Of a stretch of DNA of 64,000 nt, positions 31,400 through 40,793 are shown one piece after another (within the stretch, counting starts at the first letter, position 1; each line of letters begins with the position of its first letter). The position numbers were made by a program, and so were the translations under genes. This DNA is from Actinernus sp. WN-2022 (lineage: Eukaryota; Cnidaria; Anthozoa; Actiniaria; Actinernidae). The stretch spans positions 81,635,740 to 81,699,739 of the forward strand of contig JAOWCC010000577.1 in NCBI GenBank assembly GCA_030867875.1, given 5' to 3'. The notes under the pieces are model-generated. The model did not search any database, was not told the origin of the DNA, and saw only the letters and a program-made list of their open reading frames with translations.

Positions 31400-33529
31400 A
31401 GACAACTAGGTTTCAAACATACATATGCATGAATGCAGAAACTGGCTCAAACTTAACGGTATAGCTCGCAAATGGTAGTAATGTATGAGTTCCAAATCCC
31501 TTTGCTCAAGCGGTGCGAAAGTCGGTTTAATTGAAGTTTCGCAATGTCATTATTATTTAAAACGAGGGTGATCATAAAATCGTTGGAGCGGTAAACTCAA
31601 TTCAAATCTGGTGATGAGTATATTAAAGATATTCTACTACTCATTAATTGTAACATGCACACAATTCAGTAATGTGGTTGGTTTAATATATTATGGGTTC
31701 TGAGGTCAAGTTAGTTCTAGTCCCACTGCAGAACAGGTTTTTGTTCTTCCAATGTTTTCTGACTTCTTTACTGTTGACATGTTAGTTTCCCTGAGTTATC
31801 ATGGACAGGACTTATATAGTTATTTCAAAGTCCCTAGTAGTTTGAAATTTCAAAGTTCTCGGACTTTGAAGTGTTGTTGAAGTTTTCATGACAGTATGGG
31901 GGTGTTCTAGAAGTTGTACTCATGAATAATTAATGAGTCTACAGCAGAACAGTTAACTTTGGTGTGCCAGTTAACTGTGTGTATGTAGAATTATAAATTC
32001 GGGTTTTTATTACAATCTGAAAACTCGCCTTATTTTTTTTCTGTTTTCTCCTCAACTGTAGATGCCAGCTCCCCAGCAATGCCCTTAACAACTTTGTCAT
32101 TTGAATCCTTAATACATGTACATGTCAAACGTTTGGGCATCCAGTGCTCTCTAAACCTCCCCTGGATTTCCCTGAAAGCATTAGGGTTGTCCCTTATTCT
32201 TTGGAATTCTGCCGTTATCTAGAATTAATTAAGAAAACATACATGTAGGTCATTTCAAGTTAGACTTTCTTTCTTAAAGAAAATTAAAAGCTGTTAAACT
32301 TCAATCACCCCATTCCATTTCCCTATAGTGTCTCTCCCAAAGAAAAATAAATATAATAGCACTGTCTGAGATAATGTACCATTGCAGTGGAGGGTGGATC
32401 ATGCAAAAACTATAAATAAATAAAATAGTATAAACAAATCAAGGAAGTTCATTCAAAAAACTCAAACGGATTGCAGAATACCCCGCCACTTCGAAAGATC
32501 ACTTGAAAAGCCCTTACAAATTGTGCAAAATTATCCAATTAGCTCAGGTGTATTTAGACTCGTTCTATGAATGATTTGGAGTTGAAAATGGGTAATATTT
32601 ATTTGAATTTCAGGGTTTTTTGAGGGTTTGTATGAGAATTTGAGAAAATGCATTATTAATGAACCAAGTGGTGGGGTATTCTGCAATCGTTCCGATATTT
32701 ACATGTACATATGAACTAAATAAATGAAGTCTGCTACAAAATGAATTGCTGTCAATTACTTAGTGTGGACTTGCTATAATATAACTTTTAGTCTCTATAA
32801 TCCCCTTTTCCTACCCATTATTAATCATAATAATAAAAAAAAAAATTTACCTCGGTTTTGTAAGTCAAAGCTGGATATTTTATGAGGATAGTGTCCACCA
32901 ATAACAGCTTATTGATCCAGTACTCTTTTCATGCCCAGAGTTCCAGATTGTTGTTGGACAGCAAATAAACCATCACTGATCATTTCACATGCAAAAAAAA
33001 TTCAATAGATTAAGGTCACAGGAAAACTGATTTTTTCCAATTAAATTTAATGTCAGCTGCTGAGATAACTTACCTCTATCATCTTCGAACTGTTTAGTGT
33101 TTCGTTTTCCTCCTATACCAGGCCATAAATAGCCATTCGCAGTCCAAACGACGTCTTGATGGGTTCTTAGCTTGGTTTCAAAAAACTTAAACTAGCTAAC
33201 CTTCTGTAAGTCCATTGAAGTTGTAGGAAATGACCGCTTAGGAACTGCTTCATTGATCGATCGAAGAACGGTTGAGTTCGTTCGACCGCCAAAACGTGTA
33301 TACTCATGAGCATTGCCGCTGACCGATTTACAGTATTGTAGTTACCAGTCTCTACTTGTGCACCAGGAGACACGGTTGTACTCGCGGAACGGATTGATCT
33401 TGCAGACTATTTTCATATTATTATTTCGTACTTTGGAATTATTTTTCATTTATTAATGCATAAGCAATTTACATGCTAACTTCCTCACAAAAAAAACCTC
33501 TGAATTTCTAACGAGACCTGAAACAACAA
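31400..33529. other. Non-coding interior of the CACTA-like element, right part
   Basis: No gene is seen. The only structured feature is the foldback at 32465-32693. The leftward frame at 33167-33373 has no motif. Confidence 0.5.
32465..32693. repeat. Foldback inverted repeat
   Basis: The left arm AACGGATTGCAGAATACCCC, continuing GCCACTT, is mirrored by AAGTGGTGGGGTATTCTGCA at about 32666-32690. It is about 229 bp and non-coding. Confidence 0.65.
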
Positions 33530-33871
33530 AAAAGTTACTCCACTCTCTAGAGTTATTTTAGTAAAAAAAAAACTCCCTGAAAATAACATTGATCTTCTTT
33601 CAATTAACTTATTCTTACATTTGATAAATCTAGAAGAATTGTTGAGTTATATTTGATGAATATCAAGGGTCGATATTCATTAATTTATCATTATATTTTA
33701 ATTTTTTATAGTCAGGTCTTTATTGGTGACACTATTTTAAAGGGATGTGTAAACTTGGATCCCTTTCACTGAATCATGTCATTTGTACAAATAATAACTC
33801 CGTATATGTCGTTATTGTAACTCCATCACGTTTACTTTAAATAATATCTAGAGTAAATTTAACTCTCTCTG
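33530..33871. repeat. Right-end minisatellite of the CACTA-like element, part 1
   Basis: Decayed ACTCC/GAGTTA units (for example ACTCCACTCTCTAGAGTTA and TAACTCCATCACGTTTACTT) resemble the array at 27162. The stretch ends at CTCTG (33867-33871), the left target repeat of element 2, and continues after element 2 at 46750. Confidence 0.6.
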
Positions 33872-34216
33872 AGTAGTATGAACAATGGCGGTTCTGGCCC
33901 ACCTTGGGAACAAATTTCAACCAAGCCCCCAACAAAAATGGTGACTTGCAAGGGGAGTTCATATCCCAGAGGCTATTCACCCCCCTTGCAAGTCACCATT
34001 TGTTGGGGCTTGGTTGAAATTTCTTCCCAAGTTTTTCCAGAACCGCCATTGTTCATACTACTTTATCCACAGTGTTGCCCAAAATTGTCACTAGACATTC
34101 TTACACCTAAAAATCCAAATGTGTGAACCTATTAGAGAAGTGATTCTATACTGTATATCGATCTCTTCCACTATGGATAATATATCGTACCTTCCCATAG
34201 AAATCTTGACTAAGAT
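33872..34216 (+). repeat. Left TIR of element 2 with a 191-bp palindrome
   Basis: It matches the reverse complement of 46460-46749. The outer 191 bp (33872-34062) form a near-perfect palindrome: arms of about 85 bp begin AGTAGTATGAACAATGGCGG and end with its inverse, around an asymmetric centre of about 25 bp. The inner part runs into the first codons of the F-box gene. Confidence 0.92.
34090..34160 (+). promoter_or_regulatory. Promoter cassette of the F-box gene
   Basis: CTAGACATTCTTACACCTAA is followed by ATTAGAGAAGTGATT and CTGTATATCG, ending 12 bp before ATG 34173. Similar sequence occurs at 35138-35210 before the zinc protein gene, and inverted in the right TIR (about 46516-46586). The repeated TATATCG close to start codons suggests an early promoter. 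Confidence 0.6.
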
Positions 34217-35075
34217 AGTAGAGCATGCAGGTCCTACGTCATTCGCGAGCATCGCAAGGACGTCGAAGCGCCTAAACGGTGCAGCATCCCTAGCACGCTA
34301 CAAAAACGTAGACCAAGAGCTCCACAAACGAGTTCTCACTTTCGGTCTTAAGTCTACTCACAACGATGACGAGCGAGACGAGCTGGTTAGAAGGTTCGGC
34401 GTCCTTGCAACTGACGAAGACTACGTTTTTGATGTACTATTCGATGCCTGCAAAGACGGTCATCTCGATGTCGCTAAATGGCTAGCTAAGCGCTTTCATC
34501 CCATCACAGATTGTGATGGTTACTCCAAGGATGTTATACTAGATACCTGTAGAAATGGTCATTTCGATGTCGCTGAATGGCTCGTCGAGTATTTTCAGAT
34601 CACTACAGATGATGGATACGTTGTTGATGCTATACTAGATGCCGGTAGGAGTGGTCATCTCGATGCCGCTAAGTGGCTAGCTAATCGCTTCCAGCCCATC
34701 ATCGTAGATGATTATGATTACTCCATTGATGCTATACTACTAGATGCCAGTATGTATGGTCATCTTGATGCTGCTAAATGGCTCGTCGAGTACTTTCAGC
34801 CTATCATAGAGGACGAATGCGTTGTCGACGTTATATCAAGTGCCAGTAGACGCGGCCATCTCGATGATGTTAAATGGCTCTCTGAGTACTTTCATCCCAT
34901 CATAGAGCATGAATACTTCGATTGTATGATGCTCAACGCCTACATAAGCGGGTATTGCGATATCGCTAAGTGGCTGGCTGAGCACTTCCAGCTCACCCTA
35001 GAGTATGGATACTGCGCTTGCGTAGGCAGGGAGATCATTACGCATCGTAATTATCATTACTCAACCAAAACATAA
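34173..35075 (+). CDS. F-box plus ankyrin-like repeat protein (element 2)
   Basis: About 300 aa. Residues 1-45 look like an F-box (LPIEILTKIVEHAG, SIARTSKRLNGAASL). Then come about six repeats of roughly 33-38 residues with the core GHLD(V/A)AKWL(A/V) followed by FQPI, an ankyrin-like pattern seen in some large-virus proteins. F-box proteins act as adaptors for SCF ubiquitin ligases, so this may redirect host protein turnover; that is inference. ATG 34173 is preferred to the upstream 34119 because it begins the F-box and follows the promoter cassette. It is absent from element 1. Its first 15 codons lie in the TIR and are duplicated at 46441-46503. Confidence 0.75.
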   Translation: MDNISYLPIEILTKIVEHAGPTSFASIARTSKRLNGAASLARYKNVDQELHKRVLTFGLKSTHNDDERDELVRRFGVLATDEDYVFDVLFDACKDGHLDVAKWLAKRFHPITDCDGYSKDVILDTCRNGHFDVAEWLVEYFQITTDDGYVVDAILDAGRSGHLDAAKWLANRFQPIIVDDYDYSIDAILLDASMYGHLDAAKWLVEYFQPIIEDECVVDVISSASRRGHLDDVKWLSEYFHPIIEHEYFDCMMLNAYISGYCDIAKWLAEHFQLTLEYGYCACVGREIITHRNYHYSTKT

Positions 35076-35137
35076 AAAACTCATTACCTATTTAACCAAA
35101 AGCTCCAAGATCCCGAGATAGAGGAGATTCTTGCGCT

Positions 35138-35210
35138 CGCTAGATATTCTTACACCTAAAAATCCCAACTTTAGTATCTGTTAGAGGAGTGATTAGTATG
35201 CTGTATATCG
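35138..35210 (+). promoter_or_regulatory. Second copy of the early promoter cassette
   Basis: TAGATATTCTTACACCTAAA, then GTTAGAGGAGTGATT and GCTGTATATCG, repeat the TIR promoter sequence of 34090-34160 with small changes. The zinc protein gene starts about 120 bp downstream. Confidence 0.6.
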
Positions 35211-35329
35211 CCACCGAATGGTATTAGTATATATTCTTTATTCCACGATATTAGCGTTCGTTGTCATCTTAGTACGCATTAATACCATACAGATCGAACG
35301 AGTCGAAGACCCTAAACGTAGACGTCGCA

Positions 35330-35767
35330 ATGACTGAGATAGTAACTTGTGATTGGTTGATGCGAGGAAAGGACACTAAATGCCCAAAGAAGATTTCGAA
35401 GGCATCGAAGTACTGTGCCCAGCACAACTTCCAAATCTCAAAAGGCTGTGCCCTATTTATGCCATGCTCGAAGTGCGGTAAAGGATGTCGTACGAGTTAC
35501 GGGCTTTGCTCAGGATGCGACCGTCTCATTATCAAGAAGTGTCCCCACATAAGACGCGCTGGGAAGTCCAGCAAGATGCTAGAGGAAACTCCATATCCAA
35601 GAAAGGCGGAACTTGCGGAGCCAAACGTGGTGGAACCGGAGGAGCCTGCTGAGGTAGCATTGACCGCGGAACCAAGAGCGACGGAACCAGAGGAAGGTCT
35701 CGACGAGGCTCTCAGCCATGCGTTAGACGATGTGTTGGCTGCCTTGAGGAGCGAGAAGGACGATTAG
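35330..35767 (+). CDS. Small zinc-binding protein with acidic tail (element 2)
   Basis: This 145-aa protein is homologous to 8652-9002 over its first 70 residues. It has CDWLMRGKDTK, YCAQHN, FMPCSKCGKGC, then GLCSGCD. After residue 80 the tail is Pro/Glu/Ala-rich and acidic (EPEEPAEVALTAEPRATEP) and resembles an activation or interaction tail, unlike the duplicated basic tail of element 1. Its position before the TFIIB-like gene suggests a regulator; no named family was recognised. Confidence 0.75.
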   Translation: MTEIVTCDWLMRGKDTKCPKKISKASKYCAQHNFQISKGCALFMPCSKCGKGCRTSYGLCSGCDRLIIKKCPHIRRAGKSSKMLEETPYPRKAELAEPNVVEPEEPAEVALTAEPRATEPEEGLDEALSHALDDVLAALRSEKDD

Positions 35768-35778
35768 GAATCGCCACG

Positions 35779-35855
35779 AAAAAAAAAAAAAAGAATGAAG
35801 AAAGTCGTTGCGTGACCCCTCTTCATTTTTTTTTTTTTTTTTTTTTTCTTTCTAT
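35779..35855 (+). terminator. Poly-A/poly-T hairpin after the zinc protein gene
   Basis: An A-run of about 14 followed by GAATGAAGA pairs with TCTTCATT and a T-run of about 23, across a loop holding GTTGCGTGACCC. It begins 12 bp after the stop. The position matches the hairpin in element 1 (9016-9069). Transcript end formation is the likely role, by inference. Confidence 0.5.
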
Positions 35856-35881
35856 TGAACGGATGACATCTATAGTATATC

Positions 35882-36788
35882 ATGGACGAGCTCATCAGAT
35901 TGTTCGGTCCTGGAATTTGTAGAAGCCTGCATATCAAACCCCAATTGCGAATCAACACCAGTGAAACAAGGAACGGAATTCGTATGTCCCACGTGTGGTC
36001 TTGTTTCCGAGGCCGAACCATGTGAAGAAACGAAGATCGATATTACTACTACTCGTTTGCGTATAGTAGGTCCGGACGGATTTCAGTATCAAAACGATCT
36101 AGACCACGCAAAACCAAAGCAAAACGATAACACAGAACTGCAACGACGAACGATCCTACGAGAACTACAAGCGTACAACACTATTTATAAACAAAGTTAT
36201 GGCCTCTCGTTCCCTACGAACACGTTAGGAATCGTAGCCGACGCATTTATCCAAGTAAATAAAGTTCGTCTAAAGCGTAGCGATGCTAAGAAAACTATTT
36301 TAGCTGCTCTACTCTACCAGGCGTGCATGCAATGCGGGTTCGTACGAACTAGAGGTGAGGTTGCTCGCTTCATGCAACTAAACAACAAAAGCATCTGTAG
36401 CGGAGAGGTCTTTATACGTTCTCTGTATAACGACGATAAGATTGATGTAGACTTGGATGTCGAGCGCATAGTTCCTCACATTGCAACGACTTTCCTTAAA
36501 CTCGATCCTCAAGGAGTACCTATGGACGTTCAACAAATAGTCCACGAGGTTGTTACTACGGCAATAGAAAACAATATAGGCCTCAGATCAATACTTAAGA
36601 CGAAAGTTGTTGGAGCAAGTTACGAGGTGCTACGTCGCTTAGGATCGTCTATGTCTCTTAATGATGTCGTTAAACGATGTGACGTATTTGGAAATGCGGT
36701 CAAGCGTTTCGTCAAGGAGTTGCTTTCTTACCATTCCTACTTTGAGCCAATCTATACTAGACATGGGCTAACTAGCAATAGGACTTAG
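35882..36788 (+). pseudogene. TFIIB-like transcription factor, N-terminal frameshift (element 2)
   Basis: ATG 35882 (MDELIRLFGPGICRSL) matches the start of the element 1 protein at 9121, but the main frame that follows is offset by one base and is open only without an ATG. From about 35961 it carries VCPTCGLVS, ELQRRTILRELQAYN, KTILAALLYQACMQCGF and GEVARFMQLNNKSI. The frame change lies between about 35900 and 35960, and the first cysteine pair of the ribbon is not clear. The rest keeps the cyclin-like region to the end. Confidence 0.75.
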
Positions 36789-37830
36789 CGAAGTGAAAGT
36801 GAGAACCATGTTCGTTCCTTTCATAGGAAATATCGATTCTTACCCTAAATATGAAACTCACAATCGATCCAATCATTCCAGGTAGGATCTGTCCAAGTTT
36901 CTTTCCCATTTCTTTTAACAACCCCCCAGTCGTTTTCAATCCCTTCTTTACTGCATCTGCTGCTTTATCGATACCAGCCTTTACTGGTTTCGGTAAGGAT
37001 CTCGATAACAGGGAAACTATTGTACTAACAATAGCGCCAATAGAAGTTACCACTGCAAGAACAGTCATTCCATGCTTTCTGAAAATGTATTTGATCCTTT
37101 CACGTAGCGATGTACGTTCTAGTATGGCTTCTTCTTGACGTTCGAGTAATTCTATTTTGTTATGGATGCGTACTTTCTCTTCCTTAGCTGCTTCCTTCTG
37201 GTCCTCAGTTGACGTTGGGTCTTGAAGTATGCTATCTTCTATTTCGAGATGTTCGGTGGCCTTTTTTTGACCTTGGACGACTTGTTCTGCTCGTTCTGCA
37301 TCCGTAGGACCTAGGACGAATTTGAGATCCTTACCCATACTTTGGTATCTTTCACCCTTCACTGTGGTCAAAGGTATGAGCTTCTCTTTACTTCCAAGTA
37401 CGTGAAGATAGATTCTGCCCCGTTTCTTATTGCCCTCCCATATTCCAGTTATCTCAAGGTCTCCTCCACGAATCCCTACATCCGCATAGTGTTTCCATAC
37501 AGTATCGAATAGCATTTGTTTCATTTCATCCGATGTGCCTGTTTTGAAGATTACGTGGCGATCGCTAAATTTCGGATGTTCGATTCTATCCTCATCTATA
37601 TCAGCCTCTAAACCATCTGCCATTGACGTTTCCTGATACTTTGGTCGAGCGCCTTCTTTAGTTTAGTCGCGTCTAGTTTTCATGTTTAGTGATTCACTCG
37701 GATCCACATTCGTAGAGTCTGAAAACGCCAATTTCCGTGCCTCTTCGTTGACAGTATCGTCGTCGTCTCTACCCTTTTCAGCTTCATCAGTTCTTTCCTC
37801 ATACCTCTCACCAAAGTCCATGTTAAACAT
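36772..37830 (-). pseudogene. Leftward coiled-coil membrane protein, stop and deletion fusion (element 2)
   Basis: It starts at ATG 37830 (MFNMDFGERYEERTDEAEKG), 25 bp from the capsid gene. An in-frame TAA at 37663-37665 splits it; the remainder (from Met at 37623) is open to 36772. Coiled coil and the first membrane helix (LRERIKYIFRKHGMTVLAVV) match 13129-14115. After LPGMIGSIVSFIFR the sequence switches to VRIDISYERNEHG. That segment corresponds to leftward sequence near 10030-10095 of element 1, so the C-terminus is a product of a deletion of about 3.1 kb and the last membrane helix is lost. Confidence 0.75.
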
Positions 37831-37855
37831 AACTATATATCTACGTATATTCAAC
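37831..37855. promoter_or_regulatory. Divergent promoter, element 2
   Basis: A 25-bp gap lies between start codons of the leftward gene and the capsid gene, with AACTATATAT and TATATTCAAC shared with 14116-14149. Confidence 0.65.
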
Positions 37856-39091
37856 ATGATCTCATCAAAGTTGGATCCCACGCAAGCACGAAGAGAGCCT
37901 CATGCACTCAAGGCTCCACGAGACTTGTATAGGAAAACTTTCTCTCGATCATCTGCCAATCCAGGTGAGACTCTATACGTAGAAGTCCCAAAGCTAGAAG
38001 AAGGTGTAGTACTAGTACCTGGTAGCTTAGCGCTATTGGGCGACATCGTACTATCTGGTGGACATGCGAATAACAGAGTCGTTTCGAACATTGGACGTTG
38101 CTTGGTCATACGTAGAATCTGTAGGATGGGAGCTGAAACAGTAGAAGACCTTGTCAGGCCAGACCTCCTACAAACGTACTCCGATGTATACCTATCTACG
38201 CAGGAGAGAGAGTCGAGAGTACAACAAGGCATTCAATCAGAGAACGTAAACAAGCTACGATCGAAAGCTGGTGATAAAAGTACTTCGTCTGCTGCAGACA
38301 ACGCGCTCCTAGTTGCGTGTGGTTCCAAATATAGGATTCCATTAGATGTCGACATTCTGACACAACATGGAGTTCTATATCCATATGCCCTAGGAAATAC
38401 CATTACATTCGAGTTGACTCTAGCGAATGCCATCGATGTCGTAGTTGGATCGGACACGACGAAGATAGGTACGTACCAACTTACCAACATCCAACTAGAA
38501 TACGAAGCAATCAGGGACGGAACGCTGGCTAGTAGTGCACTTCACAAATACGAAATAGGTACTGCATTCCTATACAACTACGCTGTTCACTTCAAGATAG
38601 TAGAGATCGCTAAAGCATCCGATACTTTGATATCTCAAAACGTCAATGTTCCACGACGATCCTTTGCTGGACTACTTCTACTATTCATAGATTCACACAC
38701 TATTGGTATGCGAGATAGCGAATCATTCTCGAATCCCGATATTTCGAAGGTAGAAGTAGATGTCAACGGGATTCCCAACAGACTCTTTCCAAGCGGCATG
38801 CTTCCCCTAGATTTCTGGGAGGCTGCAAAAGGCTGGTTTGGTACACCCAATACTTCCATGACTCCAAAGAAGTTCTTTGAAAATAGATTCGCTATCCTAA
38901 TCGATTGTCGCACAGCAAAAGATTCCACCGTTCATGGTGATGAATTGGCACAAACCGGCAGTAGAAAGGACATCGACATTCGCATACATAGAACTGCGAA
39001 GGGAAGTGGAAATGTGAAAATGCACATCTATGTCCTTGCGGATGCTCAGATCACGATATTGAACAGATCCTTACATAGTATAATATACTGA
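37856..39091 (+). CDS. Major capsid protein, double jelly-roll type (element 2)
   Basis: 411 aa from ATG 37856 (MISSKLDPTQARREP). The open frame extends 58 codons upstream, but that part overlaps the promoter and the leftward gene, and homology with element 1 fixes the start. Conserved blocks are SENVNKLRSK, GSKYRIPLDVDILTQHG, VGSDTTKIGTYQLTNIQLEY, NVNVPRRSFAGLLLLF, MRDSESFSNPD and KVEVDVNGIPN. The gene is intact. The capsid call rests on synteny with the packaging ATPase, length and beta-rich character. Confidence 0.75.
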   Translation: MISSKLDPTQARREPHALKAPRDLYRKTFSRSSANPGETLYVEVPKLEEGVVLVPGSLALLGDIVLSGGHANNRVVSNIGRCLVIRRICRMGAETVEDLVRPDLLQTYSDVYLSTQERESRVQQGIQSENVNKLRSKAGDKSTSSAADNALLVACGSKYRIPLDVDILTQHGVLYPYALGNTITFELTLANAIDVVVGSDTTKIGTYQLTNIQLEYEAIRDGTLASSALHKYEIGTAFLYNYAVHFKIVEIAKASDTLISQNVNVPRRSFAGLLLLFIDSHTIGMRDSESFSNPDISKVEVDVNGIPNRLFPSGMLPLDFWEAAKGWFGTPNTSMTPKKFFENRFAILIDCRTAKDSTVHGDELAQTGSRKDIDIRIHRTAKGSGNVKMHIYVLADAQITILNRSLHSIIY

Positions 39092-39711
39092 TGGATTCTC
39101 TCGTAGAGCACGTGCCGTTCAACGCACTCATAGTCGGTCCGACGAATTGTGGGAAGACTGCGTTTCTCATAGAACAACTTCGTGGATCATTTCGTGGTAA
39201 GTTCGATTACATAGTACTGATTTGTCCTACGTATGCCCACAACAAAACCTATCGTGGATTTGCAAATCGAGATCCTCGTTTCTTCGTCATGTCACCACCG
39301 CAGGATGCCATCGATACTACTTTGAGTATTTGCGCAACATTTTGGTCAGGTACCAATACTCTATTGATTCTCGATGATTGCGCCGCATCGAAGGACGTCA
39401 AGAAACGAACTGACAAGCTAGTGGACTTAGCCTTTTCTGCGCGACATATAGGGCTTTCCATTTGGGTGCTGTCCCAACAACTAACGAGCATATGTAAACC
39501 CTTCCGCGAGAACGTAGCTATCGTAGTAGCATTCCATACAGCATCGGCCGTAGATGGTAAAAGGATATTTGAGGATTATGGAGGCTCGCAAGAATGCAAA
39601 GAGTTACGAACGATACTTGGATCCCATAAGATCGCTCGCATGTGCTTCTGTCTACGCCATCCTTTCGAGGTAGTGTTAGAGCTCCCAGCACCTACAACAT
39701 ATCATGGCTGA
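39091..39711 (+). CDS. FtsK/HerA (A32-like) genome-packaging ATPase
   Basis: This 206-aa protein has Walker A GPTNCGKT at residues 16-23, a conserved YDYIV-like strand with CPTYAHNKTYRG, Walker B NTLLILDDC at about 89-97, and the following SIWVLSQQLTSICKP strand that carries the usual Gln sensor of this family. It would drive DNA into a preformed capsid. The start codon overlaps the capsid stop by one base and the 3' end overlaps the next gene by 8 bp, as in a tight late operon. It is intact, unlike 15397-15838. Confidence 0.88.
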   Translation: MDSLVEHVPFNALIVGPTNCGKTAFLIEQLRGSFRGKFDYIVLICPTYAHNKTYRGFANRDPRFFVMSPPQDAIDTTLSICATFWSGTNTLLILDDCAASKDVKKRTDKLVDLAFSARHIGLSIWVLSQQLTSICKPFRENVAIVVAFHTASAVDGKRIFEDYGGSQECKELRTILGSHKIARMCFCLRHPFEVVLELPAPTTYHG

Positions 39712-40252
39712 TAAAGAAATACTCGAGATATTCGGTGAGGACGTAACAGGCCCACCACCAACCGACCTAGACGTTACGTCAGACAATCGCGAATCACTTT
39801 CGATCTTAGCTGCAACAGGCGTAACGAAAGAATACCTAGGTAAGAACTTTTCCCTAGGAGACATCTCTAGACTTCCTGAGAAAGAAGTAGATAAGTTGTA
39901 TAGGAGGTATCAGGCCGTTCTAGCTCAGCAAGTAACGAAAGGCTTAGTCGACGGCGTGACGCGTCTAGCTACCCGCCTAGTTGCCTACCTAGTACCAATA
40001 GATTCTCAAGAAGCCCTGATCAATGACCTACAAGAAGACCCTCTAGTCCGCAACGAGATCAGTGCTGCGACTGGCCTACTATCGCTTAAGGCAGGTCGCT
40101 TTGTAGCTCTAGCTAGCGTCCTATTTCACGTATCTGGCCACATAGTCATTCCTGGTACAACTGTTGAACCTTCACTAGTACTTACTATATCGAATCAAGA
40201 TGGAAGAAGCGGACCAGATAACTGCGAATCCTCCGACGACTGTACCAACTAA
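39704..40252 (+). CDS. Small conserved structural-type protein (element 2)
   Basis: 182 aa, start MADKEILEIFGEDVTGPPP. The conserved core is VTKEYLGKNFSLGDISRLPE, then LVDGVTRLATRLVAYLVPID and a hydrophobic segment AGRFVALASVLFHVSGHIVI. It is intact here and frameshifted in element 1. Tight overlap with the ATPase and with the next gene places it in the virion block. I recall related proteins in cnidarian elements without an assigned role. Confidence 0.7.
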   Translation: MADKEILEIFGEDVTGPPPTDLDVTSDNRESLSILAATGVTKEYLGKNFSLGDISRLPEKEVDKLYRRYQAVLAQQVTKGLVDGVTRLATRLVAYLVPIDSQEALINDLQEDPLVRNEISAATGLLSLKAGRFVALASVLFHVSGHIVIPGTTVEPSLVLTISNQDGRSGPDNCESSDDCTN

Positions 40253-40547
40253 GGTAAAAAAAACAAAGCGCGTTGCAGCCGGAAAGGCACTAGCGTTAAG
40301 CAACAAACTCGCTAGAGAAGCTCAGGAGAGAGGGTTGACGCGCGAAAGCGAATCATGCAAAGAAGTCGACGTAGAGAAGGGTCGGTTCGAAAACCTGGCT
40401 ATCCTCGCAGTCATCGGTACTGGCGCTACATTGGTTGGCACGTACTATACATACAAAAAGTATGTAGATGGCAATAAGCGTGTTGCCGCCGTTAGCACGA
40501 CACAACCTGCAGCTCCGGCAAAGCCAACGATACTAGACATGGAGTAA
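40200..40547 (+). CDS. Small basic single-pass membrane protein (element 2)
   Basis: 115 aa: MEEADQITANPP, then the basic motif KKTKRVAAGKALALSNKLA, one membrane helix (LAILAVIGTGATLVGTYYTY) and an Ala/Pro tail ending DME. It overlaps the previous gene by 53 bp. It is homologous to 16355-16714. Confidence 0.65.
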   Translation: MEEADQITANPPTTVPTKVKKTKRVAAGKALALSNKLAREAQERGLTRESESCKEVDVEKGRFENLAILAVIGTGATLVGTYYTYKKYVDGNKRVAAVSTTQPAAPAKPTILDME

Positions 40548-40583
40548 CTCTTAGAGACTAGAGACCATACTATACATATCGAG

Positions 40584-40793
40584 ATGGATAAAGAATTGAT
40601 GAAAACGGCAACCGATGCATCTATAATCGTTGTACTTGCTACTGGTATTGGGTGGATCGTAAAGAAGACTACCAAGGAATCCATGCTTAGCGATCCTTCT
40701 TCTTCCCTAGTAAATTAAGTAAAGTGGACTGCCGTGATATTTGGTAGCTTACACGCGAAACAATATCTTGAGAAACAAAAGATCATACCATAA
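40584..40793 (+). pseudogene. Small hydrophobic protein with premature stop (element 2)
   Basis: ATG 40584 (MDKELMKTATDASIIVVLATG) matches the gene at 16757. It contains TKESMLSDP. A TAA at 40716-40718 interrupts it after 44 codons, while the same frame continues with similarity (VKWTAVIFGSLHAKQYL) to a stop at 40791-40793. That stop overlaps the next ATG. Confidence 0.65.

Noticed and set aside
37682..37855. N-terminal extension of the element 2 capsid protein
   Set aside because: It covers the divergent promoter and the opposite-strand gene, and element 1 lacks it; ATG 37856 matches the homologous start.
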